From Chloroflexota bacterium (lineage in GTDB: Bacteria; Chloroflexota; Anaerolineae; Anaerolineales; Anaerolineaceae), in assembly GCA_029561345.1 (NCBI GenBank), contig JAKQJC010000059.1, positions 1 to 64,000 on the forward strand: a stretch of DNA of 64,000 nt, given 5' to 3'. Under the pieces are notes generated by a model that ran no database searches, was not told the DNA's origin, and worked only from the letters and a program-made list of their open reading frames with translations. Made by a program: the position numbers and the translations under genes. Positions 16,645-24,700 of this stretch are shown here, piece by piece. Each line of letters opens with the position of its first letter. Within the stretch, counting starts at the first letter, position 1.

Positions 16645-17238
16645 TTATTGGGCCGGTAAAAATACGCGCACGCCGTCCTTTTCATCCATAATAAAGGCAT
16701 GAGCCGGATAACGCAGAACCTTAAGGGTAATATACAGGTCACCCACAGCGCCGGCCGCATTGACTGTGGCAAAAGTAATGAAGAACAACACCCAGGCAGA
16801 GCCTGAAACCAGCAGGATGGCAACCAGGGAAAGCAGGCTGAGAACCACCAGCGGCGCCAGCGCCACATATAAATAATTGCGGCGGGTGAAGGCATGGCCG
16901 GGCGCGGTGGCATAAAACATCAGCTGGGCGGGCATGAAACCATATTGAGGATGTGCGCCGAAAAGGGTCATGGTCAGGCCGTGAACCAGTTCATGCAGGA
17001 CGATCATGGCCACCAGCCCGAAAAGCAGGCCTAATGAAAACACCAGGTCCATTTCAAATTCCATTGGAAAGGCGCCCACAGCCAGGGCAAACGCCCCAAA
17101 CAAACCGCCAAAAAGAATCATTAGAAGAACACCGAAGCCCTGAATCAGCCACAGGGCTTGCTTATCATCCGTAATTTTCCAATACAACACTTCCTGATAG
17201 TTTTCAGGAACGGCTCCAACCGGGACAGTTGTTTCCAT
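16645..17238 (-). CDS. DUF3267 putative membrane zincin protease
   Basis: The 197-residue protein has four or five membrane helices and an HELVH zinc-binding motif at residues 82-86, within a membrane segment (VAMIVLHELVHGLTM). FGAHPQYGF and the APLVVLSLLS helix follow. This arrangement fits the DUF3267 putative zincin family; protease activity is inferred from the HExxH motif and has not been shown for the family as far as I know. GGAGGG lies about 14 bases before the ATG. A -10-like TATAAT and a perfect 12-bp hairpin lie in its leader. Confidence 0.78.
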   Translation of the reverse strand: METTVPVGAVPENYQEVLYWKITDDKQALWLIQGFGVLLMILFGGLFGAFALAVGAFPMEFEMDLVFSLGLLFGLVAMIVLHELVHGLTMTLFGAHPQYGFMPAQLMFYATAPGHAFTRRNYLYVALAPLVVLSLLSLVAILLVSGSAWVLFFITFATVNAAGAVGDLYITLKVLRYPAHAFIMDEKDGVRVFLPAQ

Positions 17239-17261
17239 AAACTAATGGATCCCTCCAATCG

Positions 17262-17289
17262 AGATGCAGGCTGAATCCAGCCTGCATCT
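17262..17289 (-). other. Perfect 12-bp hairpin between the symporter and DUF3267 genes
   Basis: AGATGCAGGCTG and CAGCCTGCATCT pair around a four-base loop. No T-run follows on the minus strand, so it is not a classical terminator. It sits directly after a TATAAT (17296-17291, minus strand) and before the DUF3267 ribosome site. It could be a leader stem, a 3' stabiliser of the symporter mRNA, or an operator. Confidence 0.5.
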
Positions 17290-17307
17290 GATTATAACCG
17301 GGAAAAC

Positions 17308-18690
17308 TTAGAACTTGATGATATTCAGGCTGTTGAGGAAGATCAACAGGATCAATACCGGGGCCACGAAGCGGATCAGGAAGAAAAGCCCTTTGGCAAC
17401 CCAGGCGTTGTTCAGTTCGCCGTTGTTGGTCACATCTGCCTTGAAGCGTTCGTAACCATACACCCAGCCGACAAATACGCACAGCAGCAGGCCGCCCAGC
17501 GGCAGCAGCACGTTGGATGAAACGAAATCAAACAGGTCGAAGGCGGTGAGGCCAAAGAGCTTCACATTAGCCAGCAGGCTGTTGGAAAGGGCGGCTGTGG
17601 AGCCGAGCAGAGCGATCAGGCCGATGGTGATGAGAGAGCCCTTGCGGCGTGAAAAGTGGAAATGATCATTGATAAACGATACGGATACTTCCAGCAGCGA
17701 AAGCTGCGCGCCAATCGAAGCGATGTAGGCCAGGATGAAGAACAGAACCATGAAGATATTGCCGAGGGGCATGGAAGCAAAGACCGCTGGAATGGTGATG
17801 AAGAGAAGGGCGGGCCCGGCGCCGGGTTCAAACCCGTAGGCGAAAACCGCCGGGAAAACAGCGATGCCTGCCAGCAGGGCAATGGTGAGGTCGCCCAGGG
17901 CCACGCGAACCGAGGTGGTAGGGATATCCTGGTCATCGCGGAAGTAGGAGCCGTAGGTGATCATGCAGCCCATGCCAATGGAAAGTTTGAAAAAGGCCAG
18001 GCCGAGAGCGACCAGAATGGTGGTGGGGCCAACCTTGGAAAAATCGGGCATGAAAAGGAAGTTGAGGCCTTCGGCCGCGCCCGGCAGGGTGAGGCTGCGA
18101 ATGGAAACCAGGACGAGCAGGCCCAGCAGGATGGGCATGAGGCGTTTGGTGGCGTTTTCAATCCCTTTGCTGACGCCAAAGAGAATGATCACACCAATGA
18201 CCGCCAGATTAACCCACTGCCACACCAGCGATTGGATTGGGTCGGTGATGAGGGCAGTGAAGGCAGTGCCGGTGACCTCTTTTTGGCTGGATAGGATGGT
18301 GCCGGTGAGAGATTGGAAGATATAAGCAAAAACCCAGCCGGCCACTTCGGTGTAAAAAGCCATGATCAGGAAGGCGGCCAGAATGCCCATGGCGCCAACA
18401 ATCCACCAGAAAGAGCCTTTGGGGGCCAGTTTGCGCATGGTGCCTACCGCATTGGAGCAGGCCTTGCGGCCCAGGGAAATTTCCAGCACTGCGACCGGAA
18501 TGCCCACCAGAACGACCATACATAAATAAATCAGAATAAAGACAGCGCCGCCATTTGAACCAATGACCGAAGGGAATTTCCAGATGTTCCCAAGACCGAC
18601 AGCCGAACCCAGAGTTGCTGCAAGGACGCCCAGACGGGATGAAAATCTATCCCGCAAGGCTGGTGCTGAGCTTTCAACAGGTGTATCCAT
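17308..18690 (-). CDS. Sodium-dependent transporter of the NSS/SNF family
   Basis: The 460-residue protein has about 11-12 membrane helices. It carries the NSS TM1 signature GSAVGLGNIWKFPSVIGSNGG, whose unwound region binds Na+ and substrate in LeuT-type transporters. Likely cargo is an amino acid or a related small amine; the specificity cannot be read. The ATG at 18690 has GGAGG ten bases upstream, and a TTG three bases earlier is possible. Transcription probably starts near 18889 from a consensus promoter. The leader of about 200 bases then contains a terminator hairpin before the ribosome site, so expression is probably controlled by attenuation. Confidence 0.92.
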   Translation of the reverse strand: MDTPVESSAPALRDRFSSRLGVLAATLGSAVGLGNIWKFPSVIGSNGGAVFILIYLCMVVLVGIPVAVLEISLGRKACSNAVGTMRKLAPKGSFWWIVGAMGILAAFLIMAFYTEVAGWVFAYIFQSLTGTILSSQKEVTGTAFTALITDPIQSLVWQWVNLAVIGVIILFGVSKGIENATKRLMPILLGLLVLVSIRSLTLPGAAEGLNFLFMPDFSKVGPTTILVALGLAFFKLSIGMGCMITYGSYFRDDQDIPTTSVRVALGDLTIALLAGIAVFPAVFAYGFEPGAGPALLFITIPAVFASMPLGNIFMVLFFILAYIASIGAQLSLLEVSVSFINDHFHFSRRKGSLITIGLIALLGSTAALSNSLLANVKLFGLTAFDLFDFVSSNVLLPLGGLLLCVFVGWVYGYERFKADVTNNGELNNAWVAKGLFFLIRFVAPVLILLIFLNSLNIIKF

Positions 18691-18723
18691 CAAACAAAAT
18701 CCTCCGAAAATTTAAAAAATTTC

Positions 18724-18760
18724 AAAAAAAAGCTCCCTGGTGGTTGCCGGGGAGCTTTTT
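18724..18760 (-). terminator. Terminator hairpin inside the symporter leader (attenuator)
   Basis: On the minus strand AGCTCCC and GGGAGCT form a stem extended by A-T pairs, with a 12-base loop and a run of eight T residues. It lies about 35 bases upstream of the symporter start, not at a gene end. Eleven loop bases (18739-18749) are complementary to the two blocks CGGCAA and CCACC at 18799-18814 upstream in the same leader. Confidence 0.75.
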
Positions 18761-18763
18761 GCT

Positions 18764-18889
18764 TGCATTCTTGGAGATGTCTCGTCACTTCAGGCACGCG
18801 GCAATCTCTCCACCGGTTGGGGGGAGGTATGGCGCCAAATAATAAAATAATGGGCATCAGATTGGGTGAGTGAGGGGCTGAACATCATG
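18764..18889 (-). ncRNA. Candidate cis-regulatory leader RNA of the symporter gene
   Basis: The transcribed leader upstream of the attenuator holds GGTGG-agaga-TTGCCG (18814-18799, minus strand). This can pair with the loop of the terminator hairpin or, through GGAGA with TCTCC (18811-18807 with 18777-18773), fold locally. Mutually exclusive pairings ahead of a terminator are the usual form of a riboswitch or attenuator. The CCGGCAACC string in the terminator recalls the SAM-I aptamer, but the rest of that aptamer is absent. The ligand or signal is unknown. Confidence 0.45.
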
Positions 18890-18895
18890 CGGGCG

Positions 18896-18923
18896 ATTAT
18901 AGCACCGCCCAGAAATGTGTCAA
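18896..18923 (-). promoter_or_regulatory. Consensus sigma-70 promoter for the symporter leader
   Basis: On the minus strand TTGACA (18923-18918), a 16-base spacer and TATAAT (18901-18896) with a TGC extension match the consensus in all twelve positions. This is among the strongest promoters in the window. Confidence 0.85.
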
Positions 18924-19021
18924 TACATTTGGTGAACCCAATTTAACGACATGATTTCTCACCCGAAATGCTAAAATCGGTTATACTTTGCCTGTATCAT
19001 GGAGAATAGGCTTAATTTACG

Positions 19022-20821
19022 ATGAATGATTTGATTCGCAACTTCTGTATTATCGCACACGTTGACCACGGAAAATCCACCCTGGCTGACCGTCTGCTGC
19101 AAATGACCGGCACGATCTCGGACCGAGATATGACTGAGCAGGTGCTTGACAGCATGGACCTGGAACGTGAAAAAGGCGTGACGATCAAGGCTTCGGCTGT
19201 GCGTATGAACTACAAGGCTGCCGATGGAAACACCTATGAACTTAATCTGATTGATACCCCCGGGCATGTGGATTTCAACTACGAGGTGAGCCGGGCTCTG
19301 GCCGCCTGCGAAGGGGCTTTGCTGGTGGTGGACGCCACGCAGGGCATTGAGGCGCAAACCCTGGCCAACCTGTACCTGGCCCTGGATTCAGATTTGACCA
19401 TCATTCCGGTGATCAATAAGATTGATCTGCCTTCAGCTCAGCCCGATTTGGTGGCTGAAGAACTGGAAAACCTGCTGGGGACCCCGGCCGCCAGCATTGC
19501 CAAAATTTCGGCCAAGGAAGGCCTGAACGTGGACAAGGTGCTGGAACAGATTGTCCAGCACATCCCACCGCCTAAAGGATCGATCAACCAGCCTTTAAAA
19601 GCCCTGATTTTTGACTCACACTATGATTCCTATAAAGGCGTGGTTGCGTATATCCGTATCATGGACGGCCAGATTCGCGCCAACGAGATCTTGAAACTGA
19701 TGGCCACCGGGGCGGAAATTCGTCCGGTGGAAATTGGCTTTTTTGCGCCGACCATGCAGCCGGCCGCGGAACTGCATGCCGGGGATGTGGGCTATGTGGC
19801 CACCGGCCTGAAAACCGTTTCGGAGTGCCGGGTGGGCGATACCTTCACCCGTGCCGGCAACCCGGCCAGCGAACCCTGTCCGGGCTACCGCCGCGCCAAA
19901 CCGATGGTTTTTGCGGGCGTCTATCCAACGGACGGCGAAGATTATGGGGCTTTGAAGGAAGCTCTGGAGAAATTGCAGTTGAACGACGCGTCGCTCACCT
20001 ATGAGCCTGAGACCTCACAGGCCTTGAATTTTGGTTTCCGTGTCGGCTTTTTGGGCCTGTTTCACATGGAAATCATTCAGGAACGCCTTGAGCGCGAATA
20101 TGACCTGGATATGGTGTTCACTGCGCCGTCAGTGGAATATGAACTGGTGATGGTCACTGGCGAGATGATGACAATTGATTCGCCAGTGCAGCTCCCCGAC
20201 GAGTCCAAGGTTGCGGAAATCCGCGAGCCGTGGATGAAGCTGCAAATTTTCAGCCCGACCGATTATTACGGCACCATCATGGACTTGGTGACGAAACGGC
20301 GCGGGATTTTCAAAGAGCAGGAATATCCGGCGCAAAACCGCGTGCAGTTGACCTTCGAAATCCCTCTATCAGAACTGATCATCGATTTCTTTGATCAGTT
20401 GAAATCGCGCACCAAGGGCTATGCTTCCATGGATTACCAGTTTGCCGATTACCGCCGGGAAGACCTGGTGAAGCTGGAAGTGCTGGTGAATGGGGATCCG
20501 GTAGATGCGCTGGCGGCCATTGTCCACCGCCGGGATGCCTATCACAAGGGACAGAGCCTGGTATCCAAGCTGAAGGAAATTATTCCACGGCAGCTGTTTG
20601 ATGTGGCGGTGCAGGCCTCGGCAGGTGGGCGGATCATCTCGCGCGCCAATGTGAAGGCCATGCGCAAGGATGTTCTGGCCAAATGCTACGGCGGCGACAT
20701 CACCCGTAAACACAAACTGCTCGAAAAACAGAAACGCGGCAAACGCCGCATGAAGATGGTGGGCGCCGTGGAAATTCCACAGGATGCCTTCATGGCCATC
20801 CTGAGGCTGGAAGAGGAGTAA
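19022..20821 (+). CDS. lepA: Elongation factor 4 (LepA), back-translocating GTPase
   Basis: The 599-residue GTPase has the G1 motif AHVDHGKST near residue 12, the G3 motif DTPGHVDF and the G4 motif [11 protein letters not shown]-like domains follow, then the LepA-specific C-terminal domain ending [21 protein letters not shown]. LepA binds ribosomes and affects translocation or initiation under stress. No Shine-Dalgarno sequence is obvious before the ATG. A TATACT box lies about 35 bases upstream at 18982-18987, without a good -35. The flippase-like gene follows seven bases after the stop. Confidence 0.96.
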   Translation: MNDLIRNFCIIAHVDHGKSTLADRLLQMTGTISDRDMTEQVLDSMDLEREKGVTIKASAVRMNYKAADGNTYELNLIDTPGHVDFNYEVSRALAACEGALLVVDATQGIEAQTLANLYLALDSDLTIIPVINKIDLPSAQPDLVAEELENLLGTPAASIAKISAKEGLNVDKVLEQIVQHIPPPKGSINQPLKALIFDSHYDSYKGVVAYIRIMDGQIRANEILKLMATGAEIRPVEIGFFAPTMQPAAELHAGDVGYVATGLKTVSECRVGDTFTRAGNPASEPCPGYRRAKPMVFAGVYPTDGEDYGALKEALEKLQLNDASLTYEPETSQALNFGFRVGFLGLFHMEIIQERLEREYDLDMVFTAPSVEYELVMVTGEMMTIDSPVQLPDESKVAEIREPWMKLQIFSPTDYYGTIMDLVTKRRGIFKEQEYPAQNRVQLTFEIPLSELIIDFFDQLKSRTKGYASMDYQFADYRREDLVKLEVLVNGDPVDALAAIVHRRDAYHKGQSLVSKLKEIIPRQLFDVAVQASAGGRIISRANVKAMRKDVLAKCYGGDITRKHKLLEKQKRGKRRMKMVGAVEIPQDAFMAILRLEEE

Positions 20822-20827
20822 CAGGGT

Positions 20828-21823
20828 TTGGTCCCCAACAAATCCGCGCCACGCTGGCAGTGGCTGCCGGGCGTCATCATCAGCCTTGCAGCCCTTTTTT
20901 TTGTGTTCCGGTCCATTAATCTTGAGGATTTTGCCCGGGCATTTTCAATGATCGGCGTTCCGGTGTTGCTGGCAGCCTGTGCTTTGTGGTTTTTGGGAAT
21001 TTTTGCCCGCGCCCTGTGCTGGCATTTACTGCTGGGCAAGCCGGTGCCTTATCTTCGCACCTTTTTCATCATGAATATCGGCTACCTGCTGAACAATATT
21101 TTTCCGCTGCGCCTGGGCGAGTTTGGCCGGGCCGCGGTGATGGGAAAAGCCTCGCAAAAAGGTTTTTTTCACGCTCTTTCGGCGATTGTGGTGGAACGGG
21201 CTTTTGATCTGGCCATTGCCGCAGGCCTGCTGCTGTTCAGCCTGACCTTTATTGCGTCGGAACAGTACCGGCCGCTGGCCTGGGGCATTCTGGGCGCGGT
21301 GGTGATTGGCGTGGTTGGCCTGTACCTGATGACCTGCTGGCGCAGCAGGATTGACCGGTTGACGGCCTGGTTCAGCAGCCGCTGGCCCAAAATTGGGCAT
21401 TGGGTTCAACCCAAGGTGGCTTCGGTGCTGGACGGTTTTGCCACCATGACCAACCCCGGCCTGTTCATCATCTGTTTTCTGTTGATGTTTGTTTCATGGC
21501 TGCTGGCGGTGGCTCTGGATTACCTGCTGCTGATCCAGGTGGTGCCGCAGGTGCCCTTCTGGTGGCCGGTCTTTTTGCTGGCGGTGACGGCGCTGGGCGC
21601 AGCCCTGCCATCTGCGCCGGCTTCATTGGGTACCTATGAGGGAGCGGTGTGGGGCGCTCTGGCGATTTTGGGCGTGGACAGCTCCACTGCCATTGCCCTG
21701 GCCATCATCATGCACGCGATCAATTTCAGCCTCTCTTCTCTTTCGGGCCTGGTGGGCCTGACGCGGGAAGGGGAGCGATTAACCACCTTGTATCAGCGCC
21801 TGCTGAAGGAAAAACCGGAATAG
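20828..21823 (+). CDS. Flippase-like membrane protein (lysylphosphatidylglycerol synthase TM family)
   Basis: The 331-residue protein has about eight membrane helices and typical LPG_synthase_TM/UPF0104 features: an RALCWHLLLG segment, NIGYLLNNIFPLRLGEFGRA, VVERAFDLA, and APASLGTYEGA near the C-terminus. Members of this family accompany glycosyltransferase clusters and are linked to lipid or glycolipid transfer across membranes. There is no aminoacyl-transfer domain, so it is not a full MprF. It starts at TTG with AGGAG eight or nine bases upstream, overlapping the end of lepA. It opens the surface-glycan cluster and is followed eight bases later by a GT4 gene. Confidence 0.85.
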   Translation: MVPNKSAPRWQWLPGVIISLAALFFVFRSINLEDFARAFSMIGVPVLLAACALWFLGIFARALCWHLLLGKPVPYLRTFFIMNIGYLLNNIFPLRLGEFGRAAVMGKASQKGFFHALSAIVVERAFDLAIAAGLLLFSLTFIASEQYRPLAWGILGAVVIGVVGLYLMTCWRSRIDRLTAWFSSRWPKIGHWVQPKVASVLDGFATMTNPGLFIICFLLMFVSWLLAVALDYLLLIQVVPQVPFWWPVFLLAVTALGAALPSAPASLGTYEGAVWGALAILGVDSSTAIALAIIMHAINFSLSSLSGLVGLTREGERLTTLYQRLLKEKPE

Positions 21824-21831
21824 AAGACCGC

Positions 21832-22995
21832 ATGCGCATTCTGATCGCCCTGACCTATTTTCAACCGCATAAATCGGGATTGACCATTTATGCAACCCGG
21901 CTGGCCAAGGCCTTTGTGGCGCGCGGCCACCAGGTGACCGTTTTAACTTCGCAATATAACCCATCGCTGCCGTTGAATGACCAGATGGACGGGGTGAACG
22001 TGGTGCGGGTGCCGGTCTGGTTCCGCCTGAGCAAAGGGCCGATCATGCCGGGCATGCTGTTCAGAGCGTTGGGGCTGCTGAAAAACAGCGACCTGATCAA
22101 TTTGCACCTGCCCCAGTTTGATGCGGCGCCGTTATCGGTGGCCAGCCGGATGATGGGCAAGCCAGTGCTGGTGACCTATCACTGTGATTTGCGCCTGCCC
22201 CCGGGTCCGGTGAATGCCCTGGCCAACTGGGGCTCTAACCTGGTCAACCACCTGACCTGCAGGCTGGCCCACCGGATGGTGACCAACACCCTGGATTATG
22301 CCGAGCATTCATCCTTCTTGCGGCCTTACCTGTCCAAGTTGCAGCCTGTTCGGCCGCCTGTGACCCTGGCCAGGGTGGACGAGGCCGCTGTTCAAAGGCT
22401 GCGCGAGAAACTGCAAATCACCCCGGATCAGAAAATAATTGGCATGGTGGCGCGTTTTGCCACCGAAAAAGGCGTGGAATATCTGGTGGATGCCATGCCG
22501 GAAGTGTTGAAAAAAGAGCCGGCGGCGCGGGTGCTCTTTGTGGGTGAGTATCAGAACGTATTCGGCGAGCAGGAGTATGCCCGCCGTCTGATGCCGATGA
22601 TTGAGAAGTTGGGAAAGCGCTGGGATTTCCTGGGCTCGATCTCTGATGAAGATCTGGCCGCTTTCTATAAATTGTGCCACGTCACCGTGCTGCCGAGCAT
22701 CAACAGCACGGAATCTTACGGCATTGTGCAGATTGAAGCGATGCGCAGCGGCGTGCCGAGCGTGGCCAGCGATTTGCCGGGCATTCGCCAGCCGGTGAAA
22801 CTTTACGGCATGGGCCGGGTGTTTGAGGCGGGCAACGCCCGGGCTTTGGCCGAGGCGTTGACCGATGTGCTGGCCAACCCGGAAAAATATGCCGGCGACC
22901 CGGAAAGGGTGGCGGCCAGCAACTCACCTGACGCAATTGCAATGGAATATGAAGCCATCTTTGCAAAAATAATACATCAAAGAGGGAACGCATGA
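21832..22995 (+). CDS. Glycosyltransferase family 4
   Basis: The 387-residue GT-B enzyme begins MRILIALTYFQPHKSGLTIY. It has an N-terminal acceptor domain and a C-terminal nucleotide-sugar domain with GMVARFATEKGVEYLVDA and the family EX7E-type block STESYGIVQIEAMRSGVPSVASD. It should transfer a sugar from a nucleotide donor to a lipid or glycan on the cytoplasmic side. The start is the first methionine matching family N-termini; an in-frame extension upstream lies inside the flippase-like gene. It overlaps the methyltransferase gene by an ATGA junction. Confidence 0.9.
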   Translation: MRILIALTYFQPHKSGLTIYATRLAKAFVARGHQVTVLTSQYNPSLPLNDQMDGVNVVRVPVWFRLSKGPIMPGMLFRALGLLKNSDLINLHLPQFDAAPLSVASRMMGKPVLVTYHCDLRLPPGPVNALANWGSNLVNHLTCRLAHRMVTNTLDYAEHSSFLRPYLSKLQPVRPPVTLARVDEAAVQRLREKLQITPDQKIIGMVARFATEKGVEYLVDAMPEVLKKEPAARVLFVGEYQNVFGEQEYARRLMPMIEKLGKRWDFLGSISDEDLAAFYKLCHVTVLPSINSTESYGIVQIEAMRSGVPSVASDLPGIRQPVKLYGMGRVFEAGNARALAEALTDVLANPEKYAGDPERVAASNSPDAIAMEYEAIFAKIIHQRGNA

Positions 22996-23780
22996 ATAAT
23001 GATGAAATTTTGTGGCGGCACCTGCGGGATCTGCCATATTTCCGGGCCATGTTGAGGGCGGTGGAAGACCGTTTTTACCAGGATATTGAGCTTGCCGGTC
23101 CGGTGCTGGATATTGGCTGCGGTGACGGCCAGTTCGCTTCGGTGGCCTTCAAGAAACCTCTGGATGTGGGGCTGGACCCGTGGAGCGAGCCGCTGAAGGA
23201 AACCCTATCGCATGGGGCTTACCGCATGGTGGTGCAGGCTTATGGGGATCAAATTCCCTTCCCGGCTGGCAGCTTTGGCAGCGCCATCAGCAATTCGGTG
23301 CTCGAGCATATACCGAACGTGGAAAAAGTGATCAATGACGTCGGGCGGGCTGTGCGTCCGGGCGGTTTATTTGTTTTTTGCGTGCCTAACCACCGCTTTA
23401 TTGACCAGTTATGGGGAACGCGGTTCTTCAACGGCCTGGGCATGAAAGGCCTGGGCAAGCGTTATTCGCGCTTTTTCAACCGCATCGCCCGGCACATCAA
23501 CCTGGATGAACCAGCCGTGTGGATCAAACGGGCTGAGGCGGCGGGTTTCAAGGTGGAGCAGCACTGGAATTATTTTCCGCTGGCGGCCCTGACCACGCTG
23601 GAAACCGGCCATCTATTCGGCTTGCCTTCCCTCTTTACGCGCAAGCTCTTTGGCAAATGGATTCTGGTGCAGCAGCGCTGGAACCTGGCCATTCCCTGGC
23701 AGCTTTCACGGAAATACCTGGAAAACCCGAAAACCGAAGAAGGTGTTTGCACCTTCTTTATTGCCAGAAAGCAGAGTTAA
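22992..23780 (+). CDS. Class I SAM-dependent methyltransferase in glycan cluster
   Basis: The 262-residue protein carries motif I VLDIGCGDGQFASVAF near residue 38, IPFPAGSFGSAISNSVLEHI, and VGRAVRPGGLFVFCVPN, as in Methyltransf_11 proteins. The C-terminal third (FNRIARHINLDEP onward) is less familiar. AGAGGG lies about six bases before the ATG, which overlaps the stop of the GT4 gene. Its place between a glycosyltransferase and an FkbM-type enzyme suggests methylation of a sugar or of the lipid carrier; this is inferred from context. Confidence 0.83.
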   Translation: MNNDEILWRHLRDLPYFRAMLRAVEDRFYQDIELAGPVLDIGCGDGQFASVAFKKPLDVGLDPWSEPLKETLSHGAYRMVVQAYGDQIPFPAGSFGSAISNSVLEHIPNVEKVINDVGRAVRPGGLFVFCVPNHRFIDQLWGTRFFNGLGMKGLGKRYSRFFNRIARHINLDEPAVWIKRAEAAGFKVEQHWNYFPLAALTTLETGHLFGLPSLFTRKLFGKWILVQQRWNLAIPWQLSRKYLENPKTEEGVCTFFIARKQS

Positions 23781-23783
23781 TCC

Positions 23784-24581
23784 ATGTCGAAGTACACTTA
23801 TTATTTACAATCAGGTTTCACTTTATTGAAGGGAGCGAGCAACTGGCTGGACGCCGGACTGGTGCTGGCAGGTCTATCCAAACCACAGGGGATGATCCTG
23901 CAGTTGCGGAACGGTCTGAGTTTTTCGGTGCGCGGCCAGATGGATATCTGGAGCGTGAAGGAAGCCATCCTGGATAAATTTTATGAGGTATACGGTGCGC
24001 CGGTGGGGGATGGCTGGACGATTGTGGATATTGGCGCGGGCATTGGCGAATATACCCTTTTCGCCGCCCACAACCATGCCAGCAACCGGGTTCTGGCGTT
24101 TGAACCTTTTGCTGAATCGAACAAGCTGCTGCAAGAAAACCTGAAAATGAACCGGATTACCAATGTGGAAGTATTCCCGACCGCGGTGTGGAACCAGAGC
24201 GGAGAACTGCTGTTGGATTTATCGGGCGGAGAACCGCTGCAATTGCAAAGCGCCGCCGCAGAGCTGGTGGCAGCTGACAGCAGCAAATACCGCCGCGTGA
24301 CCTCCATCACCCTGGCAGATTTGCTGTTGGAAAACCACATTGACCAGGTGGATATGATCAAGCTTGATTGTGAAGGCGCGGAATATCCGATCCTGTTTGG
24401 TGCTGATGACGCCACCCTGGGAAAGATCAGGCGCATTGTCATGGAGTATCATCACAATGTGTCGCGCTACACCTACAAAGATATGCAGGCTTTCCTGGAG
24501 AGAAAAGGTTTTAAAGTTCGCGTGACCCCCAACGAGGTGCACGATTATTTGGGTTATCTTTATGCCTGGCGGGCTGAATAA
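23784..24581 (+). CDS. FkbM-family methyltransferase
   Basis: The 265-residue protein has motif I IVDIGAGIGEYTLFAA, the FkbM block RVLAFEPFAESNKLLQENLKMN, VEVFPTAVW, and the conserved IDQVDMIKLDCEGAEYPIL segment with LRxV-like IRRIVMEYHH. FkbM enzymes O-methylate polyketides and sugars; many sit in surface-polysaccharide clusters, as here. It begins three bases after the preceding methyltransferase gene and is the last gene before a 119-base gap. Confidence 0.88.
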   Translation: MSKYTYYLQSGFTLLKGASNWLDAGLVLAGLSKPQGMILQLRNGLSFSVRGQMDIWSVKEAILDKFYEVYGAPVGDGWTIVDIGAGIGEYTLFAAHNHASNRVLAFEPFAESNKLLQENLKMNRITNVEVFPTAVWNQSGELLLDLSGGEPLQLQSAAAELVAADSSKYRRVTSITLADLLLENHIDQVDMIKLDCEGAEYPILFGADDATLGKIRRIVMEYHHNVSRYTYKDMQAFLERKGFKVRVTPNEVHDYLGYLYAWRAE

Positions 24582-24700
24582 GGTTTAGCCTACCCGATGC
24601 GGCAAAAAAGCATATAATTAACCCGGTGTGCATTTTCCTCCATACTGGCTATGGAGGAATGATGCCTTAATCTCAAATCTGGTCTTTATGGTGATGAATT

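Noticed and set aside
17656-18294. A 212-codon antisense frame within the sodium symporter gene
   Set aside because: The symporter frame has clear NSS motifs; the antisense peptide is low-complexity and charged.
18724-18760. SAM-I riboswitch, suggested by CCGGCAACC in the symporter leader
   Set aside because: The string lies inside the terminator hairpin, and the required GAGGGA-type upstream helix and downstream aptamer arms are missing, so only an unknown leader element is claimed.
18764-18889. T-box leader upstream of the symporter gene
   Set aside because: A GGTGG...GCCGCG string is present but the invariant T-box sequence pairing the tRNA end and a Stem I are not.
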